Source of the DNA: Bacteroidales bacterium
GTDB lineage: Bacteria > Bacteroidota > Bacteroidia > Bacteroidales > JAFGXI01
Assembly (NCBI GenBank): GCA_016936665.1
Contig: JAFGXI010000008.1
Span: 1 to 64,000, forward strand
DNA length: 64,000 nt
Direction of reading: 5' to 3'
Below are positions 9,007 through 17,733 of this stretch, piece by piece (within the stretch, counting starts at the first letter, position 1; each line of letters starts with the position of its first letter). Both the position numbers and the translations under genes were made by a program. Under the pieces are notes generated by a model. The model worked only from the letters and a program-made list of their open reading frames with translations, searched no databases and was not told the DNA's origin.

Positions 9007-9056
9007 TTTTGCTTAATATACAAAGCAAAAATACAACATATTGTTTAACACACAAA
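9007..9056 (-). promoter_or_regulatory. Promoter of the ATPase gene with overlapping dyad and direct repeats
   Basis: On the minus strand, TTTG (9053-9056) and TATTTTTG (9026-9033) are 19 bp apart, an excellent Bacteroidota promoter. A perfect inverted repeat TTTTGCTT-N8-AAGCAAAA (9007-9030) overlaps the -7 box and the start-site region. A 16-bp motif occurs twice (9011-9026 and 9043-9058; 13 of 16 identical), covering both the -33 and start-site regions. This arrangement suggests repressor binding. Confidence 0.65.
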
Positions 9057-9145
9057 GCAGAATATCTAATTTTTGATTAATATGTATAGCTTTTTCAGAA
9101 TTAGTTTTATTGGCATTTTCTTTCATATTTTTTCGTTTTAGCTTT

Positions 9146-9165
9146 TCGTACATTGGTTTGTACGA
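9146..9165. promoter_or_regulatory. Inverted repeat TCGTACA-N6-TGTACGA
   Basis: Perfect 7-bp arms lie in the gap between the ssrA terminator and the ATPase promoter. No T-run follows on either strand. It may be an upstream regulator site; the partner is unknown. Confidence 0.4.
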
Positions 9166-9181
9166 TTTACAGGAAGTTAAC

Positions 9182-9214
9182 AAAAAGCCTAATAACAATC
9201 GTTATCAGGCTTTT
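9182..9214 (-). terminator. ssrA terminator
   Basis: AAAAGCCTGATAAC and GTTATTAGGCTTTTT pair on the minus-strand RNA, including one G-U pair that fits only this strand, with a four-base loop and a T-run. It lies 25 bp past the tmRNA 3' end. Confidence 0.88.
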
Positions 9215-9238
9215 GCGTCTTTTTGCTTTGTGTCTCAG

Positions 9239-9632
9239 TGGAGCTGCGGGGAGTCGAACCCCGGTCCAAACAAGTGACAAAAAAGCTTTCTACATGCTTA
9301 GTTTGCGATTAATTTTCGAGTTGTGCCCGGCTACAAACAACCTAACATAACCTTAGTTTCTTTAGTCTTATTCCTGCCACGAAACGAAACAGGAACCAGT
9401 TTCTTCTTTACGAGCACCCCTTAATCCAATCGGCGTGAAACTTTCCTTGGAGAGATGTCTTGTCCCGAAGTCTAACCTCAGGATAAAGCTTATCTACTAT
9501 ACTTCGATTAAGCTGCAAGAGCAAAATTATTTTCGCCAGTTATAATTGTGAAACCCAGTTTTACGGGATATGTTCCCTTGCCCGACATGCTTACTTCCCC
9601 ATCATCCTTGCTGTCAAATCCATGTCAGCCCC
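9239..9632 (-). ncRNA. ssrA: Transfer-messenger RNA
   Basis: The 5' end GGGGCTGACATGGATTTGAC and the 3' end with the T-arm GGTTCGACTCCCCGCAGCTCC pair as a seven-base-pair tRNA-like acceptor stem (one G-U). The discriminator A is followed by CTGA, so CCA is not encoded. The tag frame on the minus strand (9508-9537) reads GENNFALAA-stop, preceded by the resume alanine of the tRNA-like domain. The RNA rescues stalled ribosomes together with SmpB and marks products for ClpXP-type proteolysis. A promoter upstream and a terminator downstream complete the unit. Confidence 0.97.
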
Positions 9633-9648
9633 TTTAAGAAAAGTGTTT

Positions 9649-9679
9649 GCAAATTTACAGTTTTTATATCGCTAAACAA
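9649..9679 (-). promoter_or_regulatory. ssrA promoter
   Basis: TTG (9677-9679) and TAAATTTG (-7 box, with the following C at 9649) are spaced 19 bp on the minus strand. Transcription would start a few bases upstream of the mature 5' end and need RNase P trimming. Confidence 0.75.
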
Positions 9680-9722
9680 TAAAAAAATCGTTAATTTAGG
9701 TGTTCTATTAAAAAGATTCGCA

Positions 9723-10937
9723 ATGAAAAATATTAAAGTAGGAATATTAAAAGAAACAAAAACGCCACCCGATAAACGCGTAGTACTAAGCCCAAACGAA
9801 GCAAAAACATTAACCGAACAATTTCCAAATGTTGAATTATATATTCAAAAGTCGGAAAACAGATGTTTTAGGGATGAAGAATATGCAGAACTCGGACTAA
9901 ATTTAGTCGATTCAGTTGATCATTGCGATATTTTAATGGGCGTTAAGGAAGTTAAAATTGAAGCTTTAATTCCAAATAAAAAGTACCTTTTCTTCTCGCA
10001 CACTGCAAAAGAGCAAGAGTACAATAAACCTTTATTAAAAGCCCTACTAAATAAAAAAATTCAAATCATCGATCATGAATACCTAACCGATGAAAACGGC
10101 GCTCGTTTGGTTGCCTTTGGTAGATGGGCAGGTCTCGTTGGGGCTTATAACGGGTTACTAGCATATGGTCTTAAAACTAAATCATATCAACTTAAAAGAG
10201 CGAACGCATGTCACGACTTGGAAGAGCTTAAAATAGAACTTAATAAAGTTAAATTAGACCCCGTTAAAATATTAATTACCGGCGGAGGACGAGTCGCGCA
10301 TGGTGCAATGGAAATTTTAAACGAAATTGATGGCATTGAAAAAGTAACCGCTCAACAATTCTTAAAAAAAGAATTCGATCATCCGGTATATTGCCAAATA
10401 GATCCTTGGCATTATTTAGAAAGAAACGATGGTTTACCATTCGACTTCAAGTACTTTGTTAAACACCCATGCAAACACACTTCAACTTTTAAACCATACA
10501 CTAAGGTTACCGATTTATTTATCGCTTGTCATTTTTGGGATGAAAAGTCACCTGTATTTATGACTAACGAAGATATGTTGGAAGATGGTTTTAAAATTAA
10601 TTTAATTGCCGATGTAAGTTGCGATATTCATGGGCCTATTCCTTCTACAATTAGACCTTCGACCATTGCAGAACCACTATACGGGTACAATGCAAAAACC
10701 AAACAAGAAGTCGGCGCATTTGATAAAGAAGCAGTTACTGTGATGGCCGTAGATAACCTTCCGGGAGAATTACCCAGAAATGCTTCTAACGACTTTGGCA
10801 ATGGCCTACTGGAAAAAGTGTTCCCATCGTTGTTTGGAGAAGATGATAAAGGCATTATTCATAGAGCTTCCATTACTACTTTAGAAGGAAAATTGAACGA
10901 TCCTTTCTTATATTTAGAAGATTTTTTAAATCAATAA
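9723..10937 (+). CDS. Lysine-ketoglutarate reductase / saccharopine dehydrogenase-like (AlaDH/PNT fold)
   Basis: A 404-residue dehydrogenase. The sequence follows the LKR domain of bifunctional AASS closely: GILKETKTPPDKRVVLSP at the start, LFFSHTAKEQ, RLVAFGRWAGLVGAYN, the nucleotide-binding LITGGGRVAHGAME, LIADVSCDIHGPIPSTI and AVDNLPGELPRNAS. It should form or cleave saccharopine from lysine and 2-oxoglutarate with NAD(P)H. Alanine dehydrogenase, the other branch of the fold, is a worse match. The ATG at 9723 is the start; any longer frame would run antisense through ssrA. Together with the HglS gene earlier in the window it points to lysine catabolism. It is followed after 16 bp by ferritin, probably co-transcribed. 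Confidence 0.82.
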   Translation: MKNIKVGILKETKTPPDKRVVLSPNEAKTLTEQFPNVELYIQKSENRCFRDEEYAELGLNLVDSVDHCDILMGVKEVKIEALIPNKKYLFFSHTAKEQEYNKPLLKALLNKKIQIIDHEYLTDENGARLVAFGRWAGLVGAYNGLLAYGLKTKSYQLKRANACHDLEELKIELNKVKLDPVKILITGGGRVAHGAMEILNEIDGIEKVTAQQFLKKEFDHPVYCQIDPWHYLERNDGLPFDFKYFVKHPCKHTSTFKPYTKVTDLFIACHFWDEKSPVFMTNEDMLEDGFKINLIADVSCDIHGPIPSTIRPSTIAEPLYGYNAKTKQEVGAFDKEAVTVMAVDNLPGELPRNASNDFGNGLLEKVFPSLFGEDDKGIIHRASITTLEGKLNDPFLYLEDFLNQ

Positions 10938-10953
10938 TTTAAATCAATACAAC

Positions 10954-11451
10954 ATGCTAAACACAAAAGTTGAACAATTTTTAAATCGACAAGTTGAAAG
11001 AGAAGAATATTCTGCCAACTTATATATTTCAATGGCTGTTTGGGCCGAAGTTAATGGGTTTTCCGGCGTTGCAGACTGGTTATATGCTCAAGCTGAAGAA
11101 GAGCGCTTGCACATGCTTAAATTTGTGAAATACATTAACGAAAGAGGCGGGAGAGCACTTATAGGCGCTGTAGCACAACCTCCTTCAGATTTCAAAAATG
11201 TTAAAAGTCTTTTCGAAGAAGTTTTAAAACATGAGCAATTCATTTCGCAATCGATTAACGAGATTATTGGTGTATGCATCGACGAAAGAGATTTTACCAG
11301 TCAAAATTGGTTACAATTCTTTGTTAATGAACAGATTGAAGAAGAAGCATCAGTTCAAAAAATCATCGATAAATTGAAATTAATTGGCGATGGTAATCTA
11401 TACATGCTAGATAGAGATATTATGAGCTTAAGAACAACAACTGCTCAATAA
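10954..11451 (+). CDS. ftnA: Non-haem ferritin
   Basis: A 165-residue ferritin of FtnA type. The di-iron residues are all present at canonical positions: Glu17, Glu50, His53, Glu94 and Gln127, with third-site acids Glu126, Glu129 and Glu130. It stores iron as a 24-subunit cytoplasmic shell and uses the ferroxidase centre to oxidise Fe(II). It has no haem-ligand methionine of the bacterioferritin type. A strong terminator follows. Confidence 0.96.
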   Translation: MLNTKVEQFLNRQVEREEYSANLYISMAVWAEVNGFSGVADWLYAQAEEERLHMLKFVKYINERGGRALIGAVAQPPSDFKNVKSLFEEVLKHEQFISQSINEIIGVCIDERDFTSQNWLQFFVNEQIEEEASVQKIIDKLKLIGDGNLYMLDRDIMSLRTTTAQ

Positions 11452-11468
11452 AATTATTTCATTTTAAC

Positions 11469-11510
11469 AAAATGGTTGTGAGGTTTTATATCTAACAACC
11501 ATTTTTATTT
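11469..11510 (+). terminator. Ferritin terminator
   Basis: AAAATGGTTGT pairs with ACAACCATTTT around a 15-base loop, followed by a T-rich run. Confidence 0.85.
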
Positions 11511-11557
11511 TCAAGACTTTCCCTTAATTTTCTGTATTTAAAGACAAAAAATTTGTT

Positions 11558-12889
11558 TTAATGATGCCCGCGGGCTTTTATTTCTAAATACTTATTGATG
11601 ACATTAAGTGTTAAATCTTCGGGTTTGGTTAATATTGTAGCCACACCTCTTCTTCGTAATTCTTTAACTATAAGACGCTTTTCGTAAGTAAATTTTTGCG
11701 CTATCGTTTTTTGATATATATTTTGAATCCTTTCCGATTTTGCATTCAACAAGATTTCGAGCTCTGTGTTAACAAAAAACACTACAACTAAAACATGTTG
11801 CTTTGCTATTGCCTGAAGATATGCTAATTGACGTTCCATACCATCGAGTGTTTCGAAATTGGTGTACAAAAATAAAAGACTACGCTGTGTTATTTTTCGT
11901 TTTATTTCGCCATATAGCACACCAAAATCAGACTCACTGTAATCGGTTTTAATATTATATAGATTTTCTAAAATTAAATGCATCTGCCCCGATCTTTTAG
12001 CTGCTACAATTCTGTTTTCCACTTTCTTAGAAAAGGTAAACATACCTGCTTTATCATGCTTTTTAAGTATCGTGTTGCTCATTACTAGGCTCGCATTTAT
12101 CGAATAATCGAGCAAGCTCAACTGATTAAAGGGCATTTTCATTGAACGCCCCTTATCAATAATAGAATATACGGGTTGCGACTTTTCGTCTTGAAACTGA
12201 TTAACCATCAGTTGGTTTTTCTTGGCTGTTGCGTTCCAATTAATCGTGCGCATATCGTCGCCCAAAACATAGTCTTTTATTTGCTCAAACTCCATGGTAT
12301 GGCCAATTCGTCGTATTTTCTTTAAGCCAAACTCATTGCGATAAGCACTAACTATTAAATCGAATTTTTTAAGCTGAACAAAAGAAGGATATACTGGTGC
12401 CATTTGAAATTGATCGAAAGTATATCGTCTAGACACTAAACGTATAGGGCTACTAATAAAAATAAGTAGTCGACCAAAATGGTACTCACCTCTTTCGCTT
12501 GGCCGAATATGGTACGTTAACTGGGTTTTCTTACCTACGTCGAGATTGCGTTTTATTAAAAAATTCCGTTCTTGCAATTGCACCGGCAATTCGTCGATAA
12601 TTTTAGCATGTATTTTAAAGCTATAATAGTTTGCTAATTCGATTTGTATTGCATTAAAATCGCCATTCGATAGTTTTTCGCCTAACTGTCGATGTGCTTC
12701 TACACCTTGCTTTTTTGAATATAATAAAACCACATCAGCAAGCGTCAACAAACTCAAAGCTAAAATTAAAATGAGACTAGGTAAATAGAGTGCCGGCACT
12801 AAGTATGTAAATACTAATAGAAACACAAGGCTTAACCAAGTCCAATAAAATAGAGGTTCAATATAAAAGCTTTTGAAACGTTTTAACAT
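11558..12889 (-). CDS. DUF58 domain protein (VWA-like, MoxR partner)
   Basis: A 443-residue protein with two N-terminal membrane segments (about 12-50), a beta-rich middle and the DUF58 core with the family signature DMRTINWNATAKKNQLMVN (about 234-252), followed by a VWA-like fold. DUF58 proteins pair with MoxR AAA ATPases as in the BatD/Bat and other MoxR systems; the ATPase is thought to remodel or load metal or cofactor into VWA-containing clients. Here the MoxR gene ends six bases before this start, so they are co-translated. It is the last gene of the cluster that starts at SpoIIM. Confidence 0.85.
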   Translation of the reverse strand: MLKRFKSFYIEPLFYWTWLSLVFLLVFTYLVPALYLPSLILILALSLLTLADVVLLYSKKQGVEAHRQLGEKLSNGDFNAIQIELANYYSFKIHAKIIDELPVQLQERNFLIKRNLDVGKKTQLTYHIRPSERGEYHFGRLLIFISSPIRLVSRRYTFDQFQMAPVYPSFVQLKKFDLIVSAYRNEFGLKKIRRIGHTMEFEQIKDYVLGDDMRTINWNATAKKNQLMVNQFQDEKSQPVYSIIDKGRSMKMPFNQLSLLDYSINASLVMSNTILKKHDKAGMFTFSKKVENRIVAAKRSGQMHLILENLYNIKTDYSESDFGVLYGEIKRKITQRSLLFLYTNFETLDGMERQLAYLQAIAKQHVLVVVFFVNTELEILLNAKSERIQNIYQKTIAQKFTYEKRLIVKELRRRGVATILTKPEDLTLNVINKYLEIKARGHH

Positions 12890-12895
12890 TTGAAC

Positions 12896-13921
12896 CTATC
12901 TTGGAATTTCTATACTTTCTAAAATTTGCAAAATGACTTGTCTTCCGGTTAAACCCTCCATTTCCCTTTCCGGAGTGACAATTACTCTATGCTGAAGCAC
13001 CGGTATGGCAACATATTTTATATCTTCTGGAGTTACAAAGTCTCTTCCGTTGATGGCTGCATATGCTTTAGATGCCGATAAAATTCCTAACGATGCTCTT
13101 GGTGATGCTCCCAAATATAGCATAGGGTTATCTCTGGTTTGCGTTACAATCTGTGCAATATATTTAATAAGATGTTCTTCTACCACTACAGACTGAACTA
13201 AAGATTGAAAGTGAGCTAATTCCTCTTTAGTTACGACTGTTTTTATTAAATCGAGCTGTTTAGTTATTTTATTCTGATGCTGACGTTCTATAATTTTTAA
13301 CTCTTCGTCTAAATTAGGATATTGTGCTTCTATTTTGAATAAAAAACGATCGAGCTGAGCTTCGGGCAATCGATAGGTTCCCTCCTGCTCTACAGGGTTT
13401 TGTGTTGCAAATACAATAAAAGGAAAATCCATTTCGAAATGATGCCCATCGATTGTAACTTGTCGCTCTTCCATGACTTCGAAAAGTGCCGCCTGCGTTT
13501 TTGCAGGAGAACGATTGATCTCATCAATCAAAATAATATTTGAAAATATCGGTCCTTTTTTAAAATCGAACTCACTGGTTTTAAGATTAAAAACAGATGT
13601 CCCTAAAATATCGGAAGGCATTAAATCGGGGGTAAACTGAATTCTACTAAAGCCTACCGACATGGTTTTAGCCATGAGCTTCGCAGTAATCGTTTTTGCA
13701 ATACCGGGAACCCCTTCGATAAGAGAATGACCATTCGACAATAGAGAAATTAGTAAAAGATCTATCATCTCTTCTTGACCGACAATAACTTTTGCCATCT
13801 CTTCTCTAACGCGCTCAACCCCACTTTTAAGAGCCGATAAATCGATTCTGCTTTTAAATTCTATCTCAGCATTATTGCCGTTTTCAGACATTTCGTTTGT
13901 TAATTTATTCTCTTCGTCCAT
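12896..13921 (-). CDS. MoxR-family AAA+ ATPase
   Basis: A 341-residue AAA+ ATPase. Walker A is EGVPGIAKT (69-77), Walker B is ILIDEINRSPAKTQAALFE, sensor 1 is FATQNP and the arginine-finger region is EAQLDRFLFK. The C-terminal lid carries GASPRAS. MoxR proteins act as chaperones on VWA-domain clients, probably the DUF58 protein encoded next. It starts three bases after the DUF4350 gene stop. Confidence 0.93.
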   Translation of the reverse strand: MDEENKLTNEMSENGNNAEIEFKSRIDLSALKSGVERVREEMAKVIVGQEEMIDLLLISLLSNGHSLIEGVPGIAKTITAKLMAKTMSVGFSRIQFTPDLMPSDILGTSVFNLKTSEFDFKKGPIFSNIILIDEINRSPAKTQAALFEVMEERQVTIDGHHFEMDFPFIVFATQNPVEQEGTYRLPEAQLDRFLFKIEAQYPNLDEELKIIERQHQNKITKQLDLIKTVVTKEELAHFQSLVQSVVVEEHLIKYIAQIVTQTRDNPMLYLGASPRASLGILSASKAYAAINGRDFVTPEDIKYVAIPVLQHRVIVTPEREMEGLTGRQVILQILESIEIPR

Positions 13922-13924
13922 ATT

Positions 13925-15121
13925 CTATTTTGCTTTTTCTTGAAAATTCTCAATTTTTTTAATTAAAGTAATCAACACTTCTTCTTGCGTCAGATTGCGC
14001 TTGGGCAAGTCAATTATATACAGAATTAGATCCTTTGTTAAGGTAACATTCACACCCGATTTTTGTGATAATCGATTTATAAAATTCTGATCGAGTTGCT
14101 CGGTGTTTAAAGCATATTTACTTCTGATTTCTTCTAAAAAGAAATTTAATTTCATGTAAATAATATCTTCTGTCTGACCTTCTTGATAATACAGATTACT
14201 AATGGTTTTTACAAAATCTAACGATGTGTTTTGCAAAGGATCAATTTTAGGAATTACCCTTTGTTTTCTTTTTGCAGAGAATAATACAAAAATCACAAAA
14301 CCTATCAATAATAATCGCCATGCCCATTTAAGCGAGTCGTTGGCAAATATATAACGTAACGGATGCGAGGAAGAAGCTAAATCCGATTTGTATCTTGCAT
14401 CCCACAAAATACTATTCCCCCTCACATACGATAGCACATTGCTTACATAAATGTGGTGATCGTTTTTCAGCATGTGATAATTGGTAAAAGGATAGGCTTG
14501 TGTATTAAAGTAAAAATCGCCATTGCCATAAGGTACTTTAATAAAATTGACATAATCCTCGCCATCGAGCCAACGACGACCTAAAACAACAACTCCGGTA
14601 TCGGGATAATCTGAAAAATAATTACCATTAATGCCTTTATCGAAAGAAATGTTTGGTTCTGAAAAAATGGGTTCTTCCATGCTCAATTGCATATCGAAAG
14701 TGTCGCGCATATTGAAGTTATAACGCGTAACAATGTTTAACGAGTCTAGAATTCTATAAGGTAAGTTATTAGAAATAAACACAACATCGTTACCATTTTG
14801 TACAAAATCGTAGATTTTCTCTTCCGACTTTTCATCCAAATTAATGTAATCGTTTAAAAAAACATAAGTATTATAAGTTGTTGAATACGTCCATACGAAT
14901 TTAAGCCTTTCGTATACGGTTTCTTCTACCAACTCAATCTGTTTATCAGAAAACAATTGGTCTAGTTCGTGATATAGAACATAAGTGCCCCAAGGTTTTT
15001 TATGTTCGTGGTTGAAAGATGGTCGCCAATCGACTTTTGGCGGTTTTGAAAACTCAAAAATGAAAAGCAAAATGAGCATCAAAACAAAAAAGATGATATA
15101 TATTTTTAAAGTTTTATTCAA
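13925..15121 (-). CDS. DUF4350 membrane protein
   Basis: A 398-residue protein with one N-terminal TM helix (about 5-25), a large extracytoplasmic domain carrying the DUF4350 fold (PWGTYVLYHELD, later VFISNNLPY) and a second TM at about 265-281 (WRLLLIGFVIFVLF), then a cytoplasmic helical end. DUF4350 is found almost only in MoxR/DUF58 clusters and resembles the glutamine amidotransferase-like fold, but no catalytic Cys-His pair is evident. The start overlaps the preceding gene by four bases, so translation is coupled. Confidence 0.8.
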   Translation of the reverse strand: MNKTLKIYIIFFVLMLILLFIFEFSKPPKVDWRPSFNHEHKKPWGTYVLYHELDQLFSDKQIELVEETVYERLKFVWTYSTTYNTYVFLNDYINLDEKSEEKIYDFVQNGNDVVFISNNLPYRILDSLNIVTRYNFNMRDTFDMQLSMEEPIFSEPNISFDKGINGNYFSDYPDTGVVVLGRRWLDGEDYVNFIKVPYGNGDFYFNTQAYPFTNYHMLKNDHHIYVSNVLSYVRGNSILWDARYKSDLASSSHPLRYIFANDSLKWAWRLLLIGFVIFVLFSAKRKQRVIPKIDPLQNTSLDFVKTISNLYYQEGQTEDIIYMKLNFFLEEIRSKYALNTEQLDQNFINRLSQKSGVNVTLTKDLILYIIDLPKRNLTQEEVLITLIKKIENFQEKAK

Positions 15122-15846
15122 TTTGATACCAATTGATTTAATGAATTAAATGCTTTTTCGACTTCGACAAACTGTAACTCGTCTACTTGAAATTTACCAT
15201 ACCAACAATATGAATATAAATAAGACAAATATTTAAATTGATTTTTAATTGCTCCAGTCGGCAATTGGTTTTGAAAGTCTTGATTGGTTTTTTCTTCTTC
15301 CCACCGAATTAGCGATTTTTGATCGAGCATTTTTAATGCCTTCAAATAATAATAACGTATTGCCAATGAATAATCGTGTTCTTTTATGGCTTCCGAAATC
15401 AGTTGATCGAGATTAGATTCCATCAAATTTGAGTCGGACTGGCCATCGGTAAAAAACAGTTTTTTATTGCTTTTAGCAAAAAACAAACCGCCCTCTTTTT
15501 TAACTAAAGCCCGGATTACAAAAAATAAAACCACAAACACAATTAGTACATACATAATCTTGATAAACAAGCTAACTGCATTTTTAGCTGCTTTCGGCGT
15601 TTTATAATCGAACCAATCCTTAAACAATTGTTCTAGCCAACGATTGAACGCATTCCAAAAAGACTCGCTCTCTGCATCTTTATCGAACGCATAGGAAAAG
15701 TCTTTGCCTTGGTATTTGCTTTTGAAATTGGCGTCGAACGAGCGAACTGTATCGGTTGCATTGTCTGTTATATAAAATTGATTCTTCTGTGCCAAAAGCG
15801 ACACAGAAAAGAAAACAAATAATATGAAAAAGAAACATTTACTCAC
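15118..15846 (-). CDS. DUF4129-type membrane protein
   Basis: A 242-residue protein with a signal peptide (ends LLAQ), an extracytoplasmic stretch, one TM helix at about 93-112 (IMYVLIVFVVLFFVIRAL) and a cytoplasmic helical domain of the DUF4129 type (SLAIRYYYLKALKMLDQ, IRWEEEKTNQDF). DUF4129 occurs next to DUF58/MoxR genes and in transglutaminase fusions. It overlaps the genes on both sides (4 and 8 bases), indicating a tightly coupled operon. Its molecular role is unknown. Confidence 0.78.
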   Translation of the reverse strand: MSKCFFFILFVFFSVSLLAQKNQFYITDNATDTVRSFDANFKSKYQGKDFSYAFDKDAESESFWNAFNRWLEQLFKDWFDYKTPKAAKNAVSLFIKIMYVLIVFVVLFFVIRALVKKEGGLFFAKSNKKLFFTDGQSDSNLMESNLDQLISEAIKEHDYSLAIRYYYLKALKMLDQKSLIRWEEEKTNQDFQNQLPTGAIKNQFKYLSYLYSYCWYGKFQVDELQFVEVEKAFNSLNQLVSN

Positions 15847-16753
15847 CTAAGCCAATTTGCTCGATTTGGTCTAACCCAGAAATATTTTCTTTTTCTTCTT
15901 TTGCACTGAAGTACACAATCATGTTAGAAATCTGCATTAAAATCTGCATAAAAACACTAGCCAATTGATTGGCTAACAATATAAAAAAAGATAAAACTAA
16001 TTGCCCTTCCAGCAAATCGCCGGAAGAAAAACTTCCCACAACTAGCCCGGTGATAGTGGTTAAAACCAAAGAAACGCCATAATAAATAACTAAAGCTAAA
16101 AACGACAACAATAATACCGCACCAACATGATCCCAAAAACGAATCCATAACAACGAAAAAGCACGGCCTAAAGCTTCAAAAACATTTCTATCGGAATTTA
16201 GATATTCTATAAAACTCATACTAAACCACAAATTAATTATAAAAATTGGGGCTAGCCAACCAACAATCGTAATCAATAAAATAACAATAGCAATACCTGC
16301 TATTATTGCAACCGGAATGGTTATCAACAAAATAGCAAGAGCAAAAATGATTATCTTACCCAGATATTTGCTAAAAATACCGTTAAAAATATCTTTGGCC
16401 GTAAAATTCGTTCCTCCGTTTTCTTGGTACAAAGTAAAATAAACCGGAGTATACGAATACTGCACCAGAGATGCTACAATTGCTATAACAACAACCAACA
16501 CCAAATAAACAATCATTGAGTTTAATTCGATATTTTCGAAAGGATTTGTATTGTATGAGCCGGGCGAAAAACCAAGATTTACAGAATTAAAGATCGTACC
16601 GGTTAAAAAATAAATCGACAAAAGCAGTAACAATATGGGGATGCCATTAACAATCAAATAATTTAAAAAATAATGGCCTCCATGTTTTCTGATAAAACCA
16701 AAAGTATCGTTAAAAATATCGTTAAAATTGCGTTTTTTGAGTAGTTTCAGCAT
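15839..16753 (-). CDS. Polytopic membrane protein of the SpoIIM/MoxR cluster
   Basis: A 304-residue protein with about six hydrophobic segments (for example 28-48, 75-97, 129-155, 160-180 and 210-240) and short polar ends. It resembles the membrane part of glycerophosphoryl diester phosphodiesterase family proteins, but there is no catalytic domain. In Bacteroidota it is a regular companion of SpoIIM-like, DUF4129 and DUF4350 genes. Its start lies 32 bases inside the end of the SpoIIM-like gene. Confidence 0.7.
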   Translation of the reverse strand: MLKLLKKRNFNDIFNDTFGFIRKHGGHYFLNYLIVNGIPILLLLLSIYFLTGTIFNSVNLGFSPGSYNTNPFENIELNSMIVYLVLVVVIAIVASLVQYSYTPVYFTLYQENGGTNFTAKDIFNGIFSKYLGKIIIFALAILLITIPVAIIAGIAIVILLITIVGWLAPIFIINLWFSMSFIEYLNSDRNVFEALGRAFSLLWIRFWDHVGAVLLLSFLALVIYYGVSLVLTTITGLVVGSFSSGDLLEGQLVLSFFILLANQLASVFMQILMQISNMIVYFSAKEEKENISGLDQIEQIGLGE

Positions 16754-17714
16754 ATTGAGTAAGTTTTCGTTTTACAATAAATGGATAAATTATGTAATAA
16801 AAAGAAATAATTGACAAAGTTGATATAATAATAAAAACAGAAATCCAATTGGGCATCGCTCCACTTAATCGAGTAATATATCCTTCTAAAAAACCGGCGG
16901 CAATCGTAAAAGGAAACGTGCTTATTAAGATCTTTAAAGAATTAATCGCCCCAATTTTAAAAGATATTATTCGAGAGTAGGTTCCGGGAAATAAAAAACT
17001 GGCTCCCAATACAAAACCAGCCATAGCTTCAATCACAATAGCAAAAATTTCCATTGCACCATGAATCCAAATACTTCTAACACTTTCTAGAAAAACACCA
17101 TGTTGATAAAAAAAATATTGAAAAGCGCCTAACATAATACTATTCTTAAACAAGATAAACAGCGTACCAACTCCGGCAAAAATCCCCAACACATAGTTGT
17201 AAATACCAACTTGTAAATTGTGAATAGTAATACCAATATGGCTTCCCCAAGTCGATCCACTTTTATATATTGCCATCGGATCACCTTTTTCTATATTTTC
17301 GAGCGTTAAATTCACATAATAATCACCTAATATTAATCGTACAAAACCATCGTCGTTTCGTGCCGAAATAACGCCAATAGCCACAAAAGCAAAAAACAAG
17401 ATAAATGTAAAAGCCAAATATTTTCTATACTGATGTACCAATAATGGAACTTCTGTTTTAAAAAAGTGAATTAATCTGTTTTTTTCAATTTTCTTATTCC
17501 TATAGATTTTCAAATAAGTTTTTGCAGCCAAATTGTTTAAGTAAAAAGTTGTTTTACTTTTTGGATAAAAAGTTTGTGCGTAAGCCAAATCATTCATTAA
17601 ATGAATATATAACTTAGAAAGATCATCAGGATTTGTTTTTGAATTTCCTAATAGCTTTGTTTCAAAATCAATCCATTTTTCTTTATTTTGCCTTATGAAA
17701 GCTGCTTCACGCAT
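16722..17714 (-). CDS. SpoIIM-like (stage II sporulation M family) membrane protein
   Basis: A 330-residue polytopic protein. The cytoplasmic N-terminus MREAAFIRQNKEKWIDFE is followed by helices, then about six TM segments with the family pattern NSIMLGAFQYFFYQHG and HGAMEIFAIVIEAMAGFVLG. The name comes from the fold; this organism need not sporulate. It is the first gene of the seven-membrane/ATPase cluster. I use ATG 17714 because an upstream GTG adds only two residues. A TATATTTG -7 box at 17720-17727 leaves almost no leader, so the transcript may be leaderless. Confidence 0.85.
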   Translation of the reverse strand: MREAAFIRQNKEKWIDFETKLLGNSKTNPDDLSKLYIHLMNDLAYAQTFYPKSKTTFYLNNLAAKTYLKIYRNKKIEKNRLIHFFKTEVPLLVHQYRKYLAFTFILFFAFVAIGVISARNDDGFVRLILGDYYVNLTLENIEKGDPMAIYKSGSTWGSHIGITIHNLQVGIYNYVLGIFAGVGTLFILFKNSIMLGAFQYFFYQHGVFLESVRSIWIHGAMEIFAIVIEAMAGFVLGASFLFPGTYSRIISFKIGAINSLKILISTFPFTIAAGFLEGYITRLSGAMPNWISVFIIISTLSIISFYYIIYPFIVKRKLTQYAETTQKTQF

Positions 17715-17733
17715 AGGCACAAATATATAACAA

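Noticed and set aside
9013..9198. 61-codon minus-strand frame with a lipobox-like start LLGFLLTSC
   Set aside because: It begins with TTG inside the ssrA terminator hairpin and runs through the dyads and promoter of the ATPase gene; it is more likely non-coding.
9570..9722. Upstream extension of the LKR-like gene
   Set aside because: It would run antisense through the 5' part of ssrA, and family members start at the MKNIKVGILKE sequence (9723).
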